From contig HF986915.1 in the NCBI GenBank assembly GCA_000431075.1, positions 1-23,832 of the forward strand: a stretch of DNA of 23,832 nt, in the 5' to 3' direction. This DNA comes from Firmicutes bacterium CAG:555. GTDB taxonomy: Bacteria > Bacillota > Clostridia > Oscillospirales > Oscillospiraceae. The number at the start of each line of letters is the position of its first letter. The first letter of the stretch is position 1. A program made the translations under genes and the position numbers. Shown here piece after piece: positions 1 to 5,774 of this stretch. Under the pieces are notes generated by a model. That model saw only the letters and a list, made by a program, of their open reading frames with translations, was not told where the DNA came from and ran no database searches.

Positions 1-1
1 G

Positions 2-367
2 CTGAACAAGCAGGTCTGCGGCAACTGTTACAATCACGAGTATGATGGCTTTGTGTTTGTGGACGAACTGGGCGAGCGGATGCGGGCCAATTATTTGACC
101 TCGGCATTCCCAAAATTCTTGGAGAACCACGGCCTGCGCCGGATGCGCTTTCACGATTTGCGTCACAGCTGTGCCAGCTTGCTGCTGGCCAACGGCGTTC
201 CCCTCAAGCACATTCAGGAGTGGCTGGGCCACAGCGACTTTACCACCACGGCGAACATCTACGCCCACTTGGATTACAAGTCTAAAATCACCTCGGCACA
301 GGCGATGGAGACAGGGCTTGCGCTACCGGAGGGCGGCGACTTCGGAAGTCGTTGGAGGGAGGGCTAA
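2..367 (+). CDS. Tyrosine recombinase (phage-type integrase), C-terminal part
   Basis: This open frame enters from the left edge without a start, so only about the last 121 residues are present. It is the catalytic half of a phage/ICE-type tyrosine recombinase, which cuts and rejoins DNA at att sites. Visible motifs are HDLRHS (the HxxR box), then WLGHSDFTTT (box II histidine), then NIYAHL, whose Tyr is the expected nucleophile. The sequence resembles the Tn916/phage Int type. The N-terminal arm-binding and core-binding domains and the first catalytic Arg lie outside the window. The gene ends about 105 bp from the 3' end of a tRNA-Ser gene, the usual position of an integrase next to its attachment site. 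Its in-frame catalytic core suggests the gene is, or recently was, functional. Confidence 0.9.
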   Translation: MNKQVCGNCYNHEYDGFVFVDELGERMRANYLTSAFPKFLENHGLRRMRFHDLRHSCASLLLANGVPLKHIQEWLGHSDFTTTANIYAHLDYKSKITSAQAMETGLALPEGGDFGSRWREG

Positions 368-432
368 GCCGAAAACCCGGAGAGAAAAACAAAAGTCTGC
401 TTTGATCACTTACTCTTAGAAAAAGGTATAAG

Positions 433-467
433 AAAAAAGCCCATAATCGGCTTGATTACAGGCTTTT
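433..467 (-). terminator. Hairpin terminator downstream of tRNA-Ser
   Basis: A two-part stem (435-441 with 461-467, and 444-448 with 454-458, separated by a CA/CA internal loop) is followed, reading leftwards, by a run of six U encoded by A433-A438. It sits just beyond the CCA end of the tRNA-Ser gene and suits termination of that transcript. Rightward transcripts from the integrase gene would meet the same hairpin but a shorter T run. Confidence 0.75.
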
Positions 468-471
468 CCGG

Positions 472-564
472 TGGCGGAGATGGAGAGATTCGAACTCTCG
501 CGTCGGTTTGAGCCGACCTACCGCATTTCGAGTGCGGACCCTTCAACCGCTTGGGTACATCTCC
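472..564 (-). tRNA. tRNA-Ser (anticodon CGA), CCA encoded
   Basis: On the minus strand the acceptor stem GGAGATG (from 564) pairs with CATCTCC near 475-482. The anticodon loop CTCGAAA gives anticodon CGA between perfect CCGCA/TGCGG stems. A long variable arm (GTCGG / CCGAC) marks a class II tRNA, and the T loop is GTTCGAATC. The discriminator is G475, followed by an encoded CCA (472-474). The body is 90 nt. It is the likely integration target of the element whose integrase lies to the left. Confidence 0.97.
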
Positions 565-708
565 GTATATTTTCGCCTGTTTTTAACTCGCAAAATCTTT
601 TGGAGAGAAAAGCAGGAGAGAAAGCTAAAAAATATTCGATTTGAATTTTTGGAAACCCAGAATTAGCAAGGGTTTTCGAGGGGACGAAATTCACAGATTC
701 CGCCGAAA

Positions 709-747
709 TTTCGAGTGCTGCACCTTCGACCACTCGGACAACTCTCC
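709..747 (-). pseudogene. tRNA-Ser 5'-half fragment (copy 2)
   Basis: Read on the minus strand from 747 this is a good tRNA-Ser 5' half: acceptor GGAGAGT, a D-arm of serine type, then CACTCGAAA with the CGA anticodon. Beyond the anticodon loop tRNA similarity stops, so no anticodon 3' stem, variable arm, T arm or CCA follows. It cannot form a functional tRNA. Confidence 0.7.
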
Positions 748-904
748 GTGTCTATTTTCGTCCGGTTTTCTTTCCGGAAATTTGCTTAAAAATTCGTTGG
801 GGAGAAAACAGGAGAGACGGCAAAAAATATTCGATTTTGAGATTTTCTGTGTTGAGGAATATCAAGGAGAATCAGGGGGACGAAAATCACAGGTTCTGCC
901 GAAA

Positions 905-944
905 TTTCGAGTCAGGGCCGTTATGACCACTTCGATACCTATCC
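905..944 (-). pseudogene. tRNA-Ser 5'-half fragment (copy 3, more decayed)
   Basis: On the minus strand, GGATAGG from 944, AAGTGGTC in the D-arm region and GACTCGAAA at the anticodon loop correspond in order to the intact tRNA-Ser and to copy 2, with more substitutions. As in copy 2, similarity to the tRNA ends at the anticodon loop. Confidence 0.55.
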
Positions 945-969
945 GTATTTGACTTTTTCGGGCGAGGAC

Positions 970-1371
970 TCAGTTGTTATCCTCAAAATCGATGGTGTCG
1001 TCATCGACATCCATGCTCATCTCACCGACACGCATGCGGCGTGCAATCTTCATCTTCTCGACATACTCGTGAATGAGCTCCTTGACCTCGTTCGGCTGGC
1101 GGATATTCTTAAGCATAAGCTCGGGAATGCTCTTATCGGTCGAGATGACCGTCACCGTGCCGACACCGAACAGCCGCTGCCACAGCGACACCGACACACG
1201 CAGGTCACGCACACGGTAGAGCACGATCTCATCCTGCTTGACATTGATAACGCCACGCTTCAAAAACAGGCGATCCTCGCTGAGGGCATATCTCGTGAAC
1301 GAAATGGGCAAGCCGAGAATTCTCTTTCTATCGTGCCAAATTTCAACGATCTTGGATACGAGCTTAGCCAT
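970..1371 (-). CDS. Bacterial PH-domain (bPH_2 / DUF304-like) protein
   Basis: This 133-residue soluble protein has no signal peptide or membrane segment. The pattern of a short strand after IWHDRKRILG, then RYALSEDRLFLKRGVINVKQ, YRVRDLRVSVSLWQRLFGVG and TVTVISTD matches the beta-barrel core of small bacterial PH-domain proteins. A C-terminal helix of about 40 residues and an acidic tail (DVDDDTIDFEDN) follow. An upstream ATG at 1386 exists, but the GGGGG at 1380-1384 lies 8 nt before the ATG at 1371, so the latter start is preferred. The ligand and role of this family are not established; a membrane- or complex-associated adaptor role is a guess. It is transcribed towards the tRNA-Ser region and away from the CLC gene. 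Confidence 0.8.
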   Translation of the reverse strand: MAKLVSKIVEIWHDRKRILGLPISFTRYALSEDRLFLKRGVINVKQDEIVLYRVRDLRVSVSLWQRLFGVGTVTVISTDKSIPELMLKNIRQPNEVKELIHEYVEKMKIARRMRVGEMSMDVDDDTIDFEDNN

Positions 1372-1474
1372 AGACGATACCCCCATATCAATTGTTTACG
1401 CCCCATTGTAACCAATCTTCGCAGAAAAATCAAGAGAAGAATGCAAATTTACTTAAACAGGCACACAAATCCAC

Positions 1475-1503
1475 TGGACAATCGGGCTTTTTTGCAATAT
1501 ATT
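1475..1503 (+). promoter_or_regulatory. Sigma-A promoter of the CLC gene
   Basis: A TGGACA -35 (1475-1480) and a TATATT -10 (1498-1503) are separated by exactly 17 bp. They lie just upstream of the AGGAGG ribosome-binding site of the CLC gene. I saw no fluoride-riboswitch-like leader in the short 5' UTR. Confidence 0.65.
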
Positions 1504-1528
1504 TATTAAACTGTAGGAGGTGAAAGCC

Positions 1529-2782
1529 GTGGCTGAGTTTAAAAGCACTGCGATAAGCGCAGGAAAATACTTCAGAACATTCTACCGCTGGGTACTTCTG
1601 TCAACGGTGACGGGGGCTATCTGCGGCCTTGTCGGCTCGGCGTTCAACCTGACGGTCGGCTGGGTGACCTCGTTTCGCGGCGGCCATCACTGGCTCATTT
1701 ACCTGCTGCCGGTCGGCGGCGTCCTGATCGCCGCACTGTACCATATGACCAAGACCGAGGGCGCAGGCACGAATAAGATAATCGACTCGGTGCACGAGGG
1801 CAAAAAGGTGCCGCTGATGCTCGTGCCGGTCATTTTCGTCTCAACGGCGATAACCCACCTTGTCGGCGGCTCGGCAGGCCGTGAGGGCGCAGCCTTGCAG
1901 ATAGGCGGCGGCATCGGCTTTCGTGTTGGCAAGCTTTTGCACCTCGACGAAAAGGACATGCCGCTCGTCACGCTGTGCGGCATGAGCGCAGTTTTTGCGG
2001 CGCTGTTCGGGACACCTCTGACGGCGACGATATTCGCCCTTGAGGTCATCTCCGTGGGCGTGGTGTACTACTCGGGCTTTATCCCCTGCCTTGTCGCCTC
2101 GCTGGTGGCATACGGCATATCACGGCTCATCGGCATTGCACCCATGGGCTTTGACATGATCTTCGAGCCGCTGAAGGTCGGGATGATACTTCGCACCTGT
2201 CTCCTTGCAGTCGTCTGCGCCGTGGTGAGCATAGTTTTCTGCGTCACGATGCACCAGACCGAGCGGCTTGCGGCGGCGAAGATAAAAAACACATACCTGC
2301 GAGGTGCGGTCGGCGGCGTTGTGCTCATTGCGCTGACGCTTATTGCCGGCAGCTACGACTACAACGGCATCGGCACGCAGATGATAGCGTCGGCGCTTGC
2401 CGGAGCGGACACCCCCGACTGGGCGTTTTTCTGGAAGATAGTTTTCACCGCCGTGACCATCGGCTTCGGCTTCAAGGGCGGCGAGATAGTGCCGACCTTC
2501 TTCATCGGGGCGACGCTCGGCTGTGTGCTCGGCCCCCTGCTCGGCATGCCTGCGGGCTTTGCGGCGGCAATTGCGCTCGTTGCGATGTTCTGCGGGGCGG
2601 TCAACTGCCCGATAGCGTCGATAATCCTGAGCGTAGAGCTTTTCGGCTCGTCTAACCTCATCTACTTTGCCCTTGCCTGCGGCATATCCTACATGCTGTC
2701 GGGATATTTCGGGCTTTACAGCAGTCAGAAGATAATATATTCTAAGACCAGAGCGGAGTATATAAACCGCTACGCAGAATAA
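1529..2782 (+). CDS. CLC-family anion transporter (chloride channel family; possibly CLC-F type fluoride/proton antiporter)
   Basis: This 417-residue polytopic membrane protein has about ten hydrophobic segments typical of CLC transporters. The start is GTG at 1529, because AGGAGG (1515-1520) lies 8 nt upstream; the in-frame GTG at 1520 overlaps that site. The gating-glutamate motif is GREGA (Glu119) and the helix-N motif is FKGGEIVP (Glu319). The first filter motif, normally GSGIP in chloride transporters, is GAGTN (78-82). A Glu in the GGE motif and loss of the GSGIP serine are features I associate with the CLC-F clade, which exports fluoride against protons. Assignment to that clade is inference; CLC membership is secure. 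The next small gene follows after 12 nt and is probably cotranscribed. Confidence 0.9.
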   Translation: MAEFKSTAISAGKYFRTFYRWVLLSTVTGAICGLVGSAFNLTVGWVTSFRGGHHWLIYLLPVGGVLIAALYHMTKTEGAGTNKIIDSVHEGKKVPLMLVPVIFVSTAITHLVGGSAGREGAALQIGGGIGFRVGKLLHLDEKDMPLVTLCGMSAVFAALFGTPLTATIFALEVISVGVVYYSGFIPCLVASLVAYGISRLIGIAPMGFDMIFEPLKVGMILRTCLLAVVCAVVSIVFCVTMHQTERLAAAKIKNTYLRGAVGGVVLIALTLIAGSYDYNGIGTQMIASALAGADTPDWAFFWKIVFTAVTIGFGFKGGEIVPTFFIGATLGCVLGPLLGMPAGFAAAIALVAMFCGAVNCPIASIILSVELFGSSNLIYFALACGISYMLSGYFGLYSSQKIIYSKTRAEYINRYAE

Positions 2783-2794
2783 GGACGGATACAT

Positions 2795-3004
2795 ATGAAA
2801 TACAAAATAAACGACCACGCAAAGGCATTTTTGGAGGAAAACCTCCCCGAGGCGCTCGCCGCTGAGAGCAGCTTCGAGGCACTCAAAATGCTGTACGCAC
2901 TCATTGACGAAAAGGGCTTTGAAGCACCGAAATACGACAAGCTCAACGACTTCGGCATCCTCGCCGACGAGGTCTACGACGAGATCTACGAGCTGAATAT
3001 GTAA
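2795..3004 (+). CDS. Small acidic hypothetical protein
   Basis: I do not recognise this 69-residue protein. It is rich in Glu, Asp and Lys and predicted helical, with no membrane segment, cysteines or obvious motif. The N-terminus reads MKYKINDHAKAFLEENLPEA. An AAGGA lies at 2782-2786, giving an 8-nt spacing to the ATG. The gene begins 12 nt after the CLC stop and is followed by a good terminator, so it is most likely the second gene of a two-gene operon. Its codon use resembles the neighbours. Confidence 0.75.
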   Translation: MKYKINDHAKAFLEENLPEALAAESSFEALKMLYALIDEKGFEAPKYDKLNDFGILADEVYDEIYELNM

Positions 3005-3025
3005 GCGTGGATATTAGCGCAAACT

Positions 3026-3058
3026 AAGGATGTAACGGGTATCGTTATGTCCTTTTTT
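3026..3058 (+). terminator. Rho-independent terminator after the CLC operon
   Basis: An 11-bp stem (3026-3036 with 3044-3054, including two G-U pairs) with a 7-nt loop is followed by a T-run to 3058. It lies 22 bp after the stop codon of the small acidic protein. Confidence 0.8.
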
Positions 3059-3085
3059 GCTTTTTTACGAATAAAAATTTTTTTG

Positions 3086-3103
3086 TTGTACGCAAATGTA
3101 CAA
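3086..3103. promoter_or_regulatory. Perfect inverted repeat, possible operator
   Basis: TTGTAC and GTACAA form a perfect 6-bp inverted repeat with a 6-bp spacer, about 65 bp upstream of the ribosome-binding site of the next cluster. The dyad is too short and lacks the T-run expected of a terminator in this orientation. A binding site for a dimeric regulator is possible but not shown. Confidence 0.35.
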
Positions 3104-3166
3104 GTTTTGGCCAAATGCAGCCTATTAGTGAAGGGACTATTCTCTAAAATGATAGGAGGTCAAAAA

Positions 3167-3415
3167 ATGACAGAGGAAAATTTGGATTGCTTCAGAATTC
3201 CCGACACAAGTCGCCGGGACTGTGATATAATGTCAGCGTACATGATATCAGCTGGAGGCGGAAGCGCTTACGGCGGCAAATGGAGACCTGCAAAGCCGGC
3301 TGACGAACGGTTTATGGGGAAGCCGGGTGAAATAAAAATAACATCAACTATTGGCCTGATGAGTATCCAAACGGTGCGCCGGAATTCAAAAGTATGCAAG
3401 GAGCGAAGGTTATGA
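3167..3415 (+). pseudogene. Toxin-like small ORF, probably internally deleted and frameshifted
   Basis: AGGAGG (about 3153-3159) precedes the ATG at 3167, and the frame runs 82 residues to a TGA that overlaps the next start (ATGA at 3412). The first half, to GKWRPAKPADERFMGKPGEI, looks like natural protein, but the last 27 residues do not. In the -1 frame the same DNA reads INYWPDEYPNGAPEFKSMQG, which does look natural. The switch is near 3330-3342 in an A-rich run. The two pieces recall the start and end of a family of putative polymorphic-toxin C-terminal domains (MGKPGEIK ... INYPDGAPEFK) from which the middle is missing. That recollection is unverified. The gene is followed by tandem small paralogs, as expected for a toxin remnant next to immunity-type genes. 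Confidence 0.5.
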
Positions 3416-3684
3416 AATATTTATACAACTCGGATGAGGATAACAGGTTTAAGACGATAAGCGAGTTCGTTGATTGCATTATCCGTGGAGGTGAGCCTGT
3501 GTTCGAATGGAACAACGAATGTTACGGTGTGTGCTTTGCAGAAAACGGATACTGCATTGCTCATCTTGACGGAAGCGCTGAAAAGCTTTGCAGCACAACC
3601 GATGATGTCTTAGAATACATGCTTGGTGACGACAAACTGCGTGATGTCGTGACCAAGGTCAATGTAATAGACAGAACGCTTTGA
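3412..3684 (+). CDS. Small hypothetical protein, tandem paralog A (immunity-like)
   Basis: This 90-residue protein is the first of three adjacent paralogs. Shared features are RFKTI-SEF near the N-terminus, a RGGE-x-x-FEW strand, a central variable region, then DDVLEYMLGDDKLRDVV and a C-terminal end in RTL. The ATG at 3412 is preferred over 3394, since AAGGAG at 3398-3403 is 8 nt upstream. It overlaps the stop of the preceding ORF by 4 nt. Unlike B and C it carries several cysteines. I do not recognise a characterised family. Its position after a toxin-like fragment and the tandem amplification suggest an immunity or partner protein, as inference only. Confidence 0.8.
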   Translation: MKYLYNSDEDNRFKTISEFVDCIIRGGEPVFEWNNECYGVCFAENGYCIAHLDGSAEKLCSTTDDVLEYMLGDDKLRDVVTKVNVIDRTL

Positions 3685-3705
3685 CGGTGTGAAGGAGCGG
3701 TGATG

Positions 3706-4005
3706 ATGGACGGAATGATAGGAGAGACAATAATAGTACCGCCGGACGCAAACTTGAATTTTGAGTCTGCATCAGAGTTTAAGAAAGTTCTGAGTTGGGG
3801 CGCAGAAATACAGTTTGACTGGAAAGGGCACTCCTATGGAGTGATTCGCTACGGGACTAATAATAAAATCACAGCCTATGAGATATACAAGCCCGAGACC
3901 GAAAAAGTGTACGAAACGCCTGACGATGCGCTCGAATTTATGCTCGGCGAAGATAAACTGCGTGATGTCATAACAAAAGTTGAAGTGACGGAAAGAACGC
4001 TTTAA
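3706..4005 (+). CDS. Small hypothetical protein, tandem paralog B (immunity-like)
   Basis: This 99-residue paralog lies 21 bp after copy A. It shares SASEF, WGAEIQFDWKG and TPDDALEFMLGEDKLRDVIT, and ends in ERTL. In-frame GTG (3700) and ATG (3703) codons precede, but by alignment with the start of copy C and the 8-nt distance from AAGGAG (3692-3697) the ATG at 3706 is chosen. The middle region differs clearly from A and C, while the C-terminal third is nearly constant, so the copies diverge mainly in the central segment. The function is unknown; the immunity-like role is inferred from context. Confidence 0.8.
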   Translation: MDGMIGETIIVPPDANLNFESASEFKKVLSWGAEIQFDWKGHSYGVIRYGTNNKITAYEIYKPETEKVYETPDDALEFMLGEDKLRDVITKVEVTERTL

Positions 4006-4026
4006 CGGCGTAAGGGAGCGGTGACA

Positions 4027-4305
4027 ATGAACATCACAAGCAAATCGAACGATGCATATAGGTTTAAGACGATAGGCGAATTGACGGATGTCCTGAGCAG
4101 GGGTGCTGAGATAGAGTTCGAGTGGAAGGGTGTTGAATACAGCCTGACGCCGGTAGACGGGCGCTGTTTCAGCATAGCCGTGGCACTTCAGCAGGAGACG
4201 GAGAAACTTTACGACACCGCAGACGGCGTTTTGGAGTACATGCTCGGTGGCGACAAGCTGCGTGATGTTGTGACCAAGGTTAATGTAATAGGTAGAACGC
4301 TTTAA
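4027..4305 (+). CDS. Small hypothetical protein, tandem paralog C (immunity-like)
   Basis: This 92-residue paralog lies 21 bp after copy B. It has YRFKTIGEL, SRGAEIEFEWKG, DGVLEYMLGGDKLRDVV and a GRTL end, and its C-terminal third is closer to copy A than to B. The AAGGGAG at 4012-4018 sets the ATG at 4027. The DNA around the stop and spacer (AGAACGCTTT, then GGAGCGGTGA before the next start) is repeated between the copies, so the duplication unit included the intergenic ribosome-binding site. This gene closes the cluster, with a strong terminator just after it. Confidence 0.8.
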   Translation: MNITSKSNDAYRFKTIGELTDVLSRGAEIEFEWKGVEYSLTPVDGRCFSIAVALQQETEKLYDTADGVLEYMLGGDKLRDVVTKVNVIGRTL

Positions 4306-4330
4306 ACTAAAATTAAATAACATGAACATG

Positions 4331-4364
4331 AAAAACCGGCGGGTGCAATGCACTCGCCGGTTTT
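4331..4364. terminator. Bidirectional terminator between paralog C and the aminotransferase gene
   Basis: A 12-bp stem starting ACCGGCGGGTGC (4335-4346) pairs with 4350-4361 (one G-U pair) around a 3-nt loop. It is flanked by A4331-4335 on the left and T4361-4364 on the right, so it can serve convergent transcripts from both sides. It ends 15 bp before the aminotransferase stop codon. Confidence 0.88.
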
Positions 4365-4378
4365 GCGTTTGCGTTAGA

Positions 4379-5575
4379 TTACTTATTCTTTGCGTTGTAG
4401 GCTTCGATGCCTGCCTTGAGCAGCTCCATCGAGCGGGTGATGTCCGCTTCGTTGATGACATATGCCATGCGGATCTCGTTCTTGCCGGTGTTGGGGGTCT
4501 TGTAGAAGCTCTCTGCCGGAGTGAACATGAGCGTCTCGCCGTTGTCGTCCCATTCATTGAGCATGAACATCTGGAGCTTCTCGGCATCGTCAACGGGCAG
4601 GGCGGCCATGACATAGAACGCACCCTTGGGCTCGGAGTACACGACACCGGGGATCTTCTTGAGACCCTCGACGAGGCAGTTCTTTCTTGCGCAGTATTCC
4701 TTGCGGACAGCGTCAAAATACTCGGGGCCGACGGTGTACAGCGCAGCGGAAGCGACCTGGTCGATGGTGGAGGCGCACAGACGGCCCTGGCACCATTTCA
4801 TGGCGTTGTTGTAAAGCTCTGCGTTGCGGGTGATCATGCAGCCGATCCTTGCGCCGCAGGCGGAAAAGCGCTTGGAAACGGAATCTATGACAACGACATT
4901 GTCCTCATAGCCTTTAAGCTGGAGAAGGCTCATGAGCTTTTCGCCGCCGTAGACAAACTCACGGTAGACCTCGTCGCCGATGATGAACAGGTCATGCTCC
5001 TTGGCGATGTCGGCCATGAGCTTGAGCTCCTCCTCGGTGAGGACGGTGCCGGTGGGGTTGCCGGGGTTCGTGAACATTATTGCACGGGTGTGCTCATTGA
5101 TGCAGGCCTCGATGCGCTCACGGATGGCGAACTTGTAGCCCTCCTCGGGCTTGGTGGTGACGGGACGGATGGTCGCACCCGTGAGGGTCACGAAGGTCGA
5201 GTAGTTGGGGTAAAACGGTTCGGGGATGATTATCTCGTCGCCCTCGTCGAGAATGCTCGACAGAGCCATCTGCAATGCCTCGGAGCCGCCGGTGGAGATG
5301 AGCACCTGCTTGTTGGTGATGGGAGCGCCGATCTTGCCGTAGTAGTCAACGACAGCGTCGATCATCACGGGCACGCCGTCGGACGGAGCGTATGCCAGAA
5401 CGGGCTGGGAGAAGTTCCTGACCGCCTCAAAATATGCAGCCGGAGTGGCGATATCGGGCTGGCCGATGTTCAGATGATACAGCTTCTTGCCGTTTTTGAC
5501 GGCTTCGTTTGCGTAGGGAGCAAACTTGCGCATAGGGGAAAGACCGCACTTTTCGATCTTGCTGGAAAACTTCAT
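4379..5575 (-). CDS. PLP-dependent aminotransferase, class I/II (aspartate/aromatic aminotransferase family)
   Basis: This 398-residue cytosolic enzyme transfers an amino group between an amino acid and a 2-oxo acid using pyridoxal phosphate. Fold-type I marks are LNIGQPDIATP near the N-terminus, STGGSEALQMAL (cofactor phosphate contacts), FTNPGNPTG, an IGDEVYREF segment with the conserved Asp and Tyr, and SVSKRFSACGARIG with the Schiff-base lysine at residue 235. The amino-acid specificity cannot be read from sequence. An upstream ATG at 5584 exists, but AAAGGA lies 8 nt before the ATG at 5575 and directly abuts the first one. The gene is monocistronic, divergent from addB and closed by a shared terminator. 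Confidence 0.93.
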   Translation of the reverse strand: MKFSSKIEKCGLSPMRKFAPYANEAVKNGKKLYHLNIGQPDIATPAAYFEAVRNFSQPVLAYAPSDGVPVMIDAVVDYYGKIGAPITNKQVLISTGGSEALQMALSSILDEGDEIIIPEPFYPNYSTFVTLTGATIRPVTTKPEEGYKFAIRERIEACINEHTRAIMFTNPGNPTGTVLTEEELKLMADIAKEHDLFIIGDEVYREFVYGGEKLMSLLQLKGYEDNVVVIDSVSKRFSACGARIGCMITRNAELYNNAMKWCQGRLCASTIDQVASAALYTVGPEYFDAVRKEYCARKNCLVEGLKKIPGVVYSEPKGAFYVMAALPVDDAEKLQMFMLNEWDDNGETLMFTPAESFYKTPNTGKNEIRMAYVINEADITRSMELLKAGIEAYNAKNK

Positions 5576-5632
5576 TTCATTCATCCTTTCACTATGTTTA
5601 TAAAGTTCATTTCTCCATAAATTTGCATGGTC

Positions 5633-5661
5633 ATTTTATCACTGTATATATGTATATTCAA
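5633..5661 (-). promoter_or_regulatory. Sigma-A promoter of the aminotransferase gene
   Basis: On the minus strand TTGAAT (5661-5656) and TAAAAT (5638-5633) are spaced by 17 bp, about 55 bp upstream of the aminotransferase start. Confidence 0.6.
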
Positions 5662-5724
5662 CCGAAAACGCCGAAAAACATTGACAACATTCAGTCAAGA
5701 CGACATAAGAGCAAGGGCTCCCAC

Positions 5725-5753
5725 TTGCCCTGCGGCGGATAGTTTGGTAAAAT
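5725..5753 (+). promoter_or_regulatory. Promoter of addBA
   Basis: TTGCCC (5725-5730), a 17-bp spacer and TAAAAT (5748-5753) with an upstream TGG, i.e. an extended -10, lie just before addB. A short inverted repeat GCAAG...CTTGC overlaps the -35. The leader before the ATG at 5775 is very short. Confidence 0.55.
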
Positions 5754-5774
5754 GCGAGTGAAGGCGGTGAAAAA

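Larger units (their letters stand above)
526..960. repeat. Degenerate tandem array of tRNA-Ser 5' halves plus upstream DNA (about 2.3 units)
   Basis: The block TTTCGAGTG (the anticodon-loop core read on the plus strand) occurs at 526 inside the intact tRNA-Ser. It recurs at 709, and as TTTCGAGTC at 905, giving spacings of 183 and 196 bp. Each is followed by a D-arm and acceptor-like segment ending in TCCGT, then by similar A+T-rich leader DNA including AATATTCGATTT (about 630) and AATATTCGATTTT (about 826). Copies 2 and 3 also share the stretch before the core (GACGAAATTCACAGATTC versus GACGAAAATCACAGGTTC). The copies are strongly diverged. No gene is visible in 565-969; this decayed repeat is what the gap holds. 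Confidence 0.75.

Noticed and set aside
709..747. A second functional tRNA-Ser gene
   Set aside because: The 5' half is tRNA-like but no anticodon 3' stem, variable arm, T arm or acceptor 3' strand follows.
641..952. Plus-strand open frame across the tRNA-like repeats
   Set aside because: It consists of degenerate tRNA-Ser repeat DNA and has no protein-like features or ribosome-binding site.
949..1509. Plus-strand open frame opposite the PH-domain gene
   Set aside because: It has no ribosome-binding site, its composition is shadow-like, and the opposite strand has a coherent domain and a good Shine-Dalgarno.
4322..5620. Long (432-codon) plus-strand open frame antisense to the aminotransferase
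   Set aside because: It starts inside the bidirectional terminator and mirrors the aminotransferase codons; long antisense frames are common in G+C-rich coding DNA.
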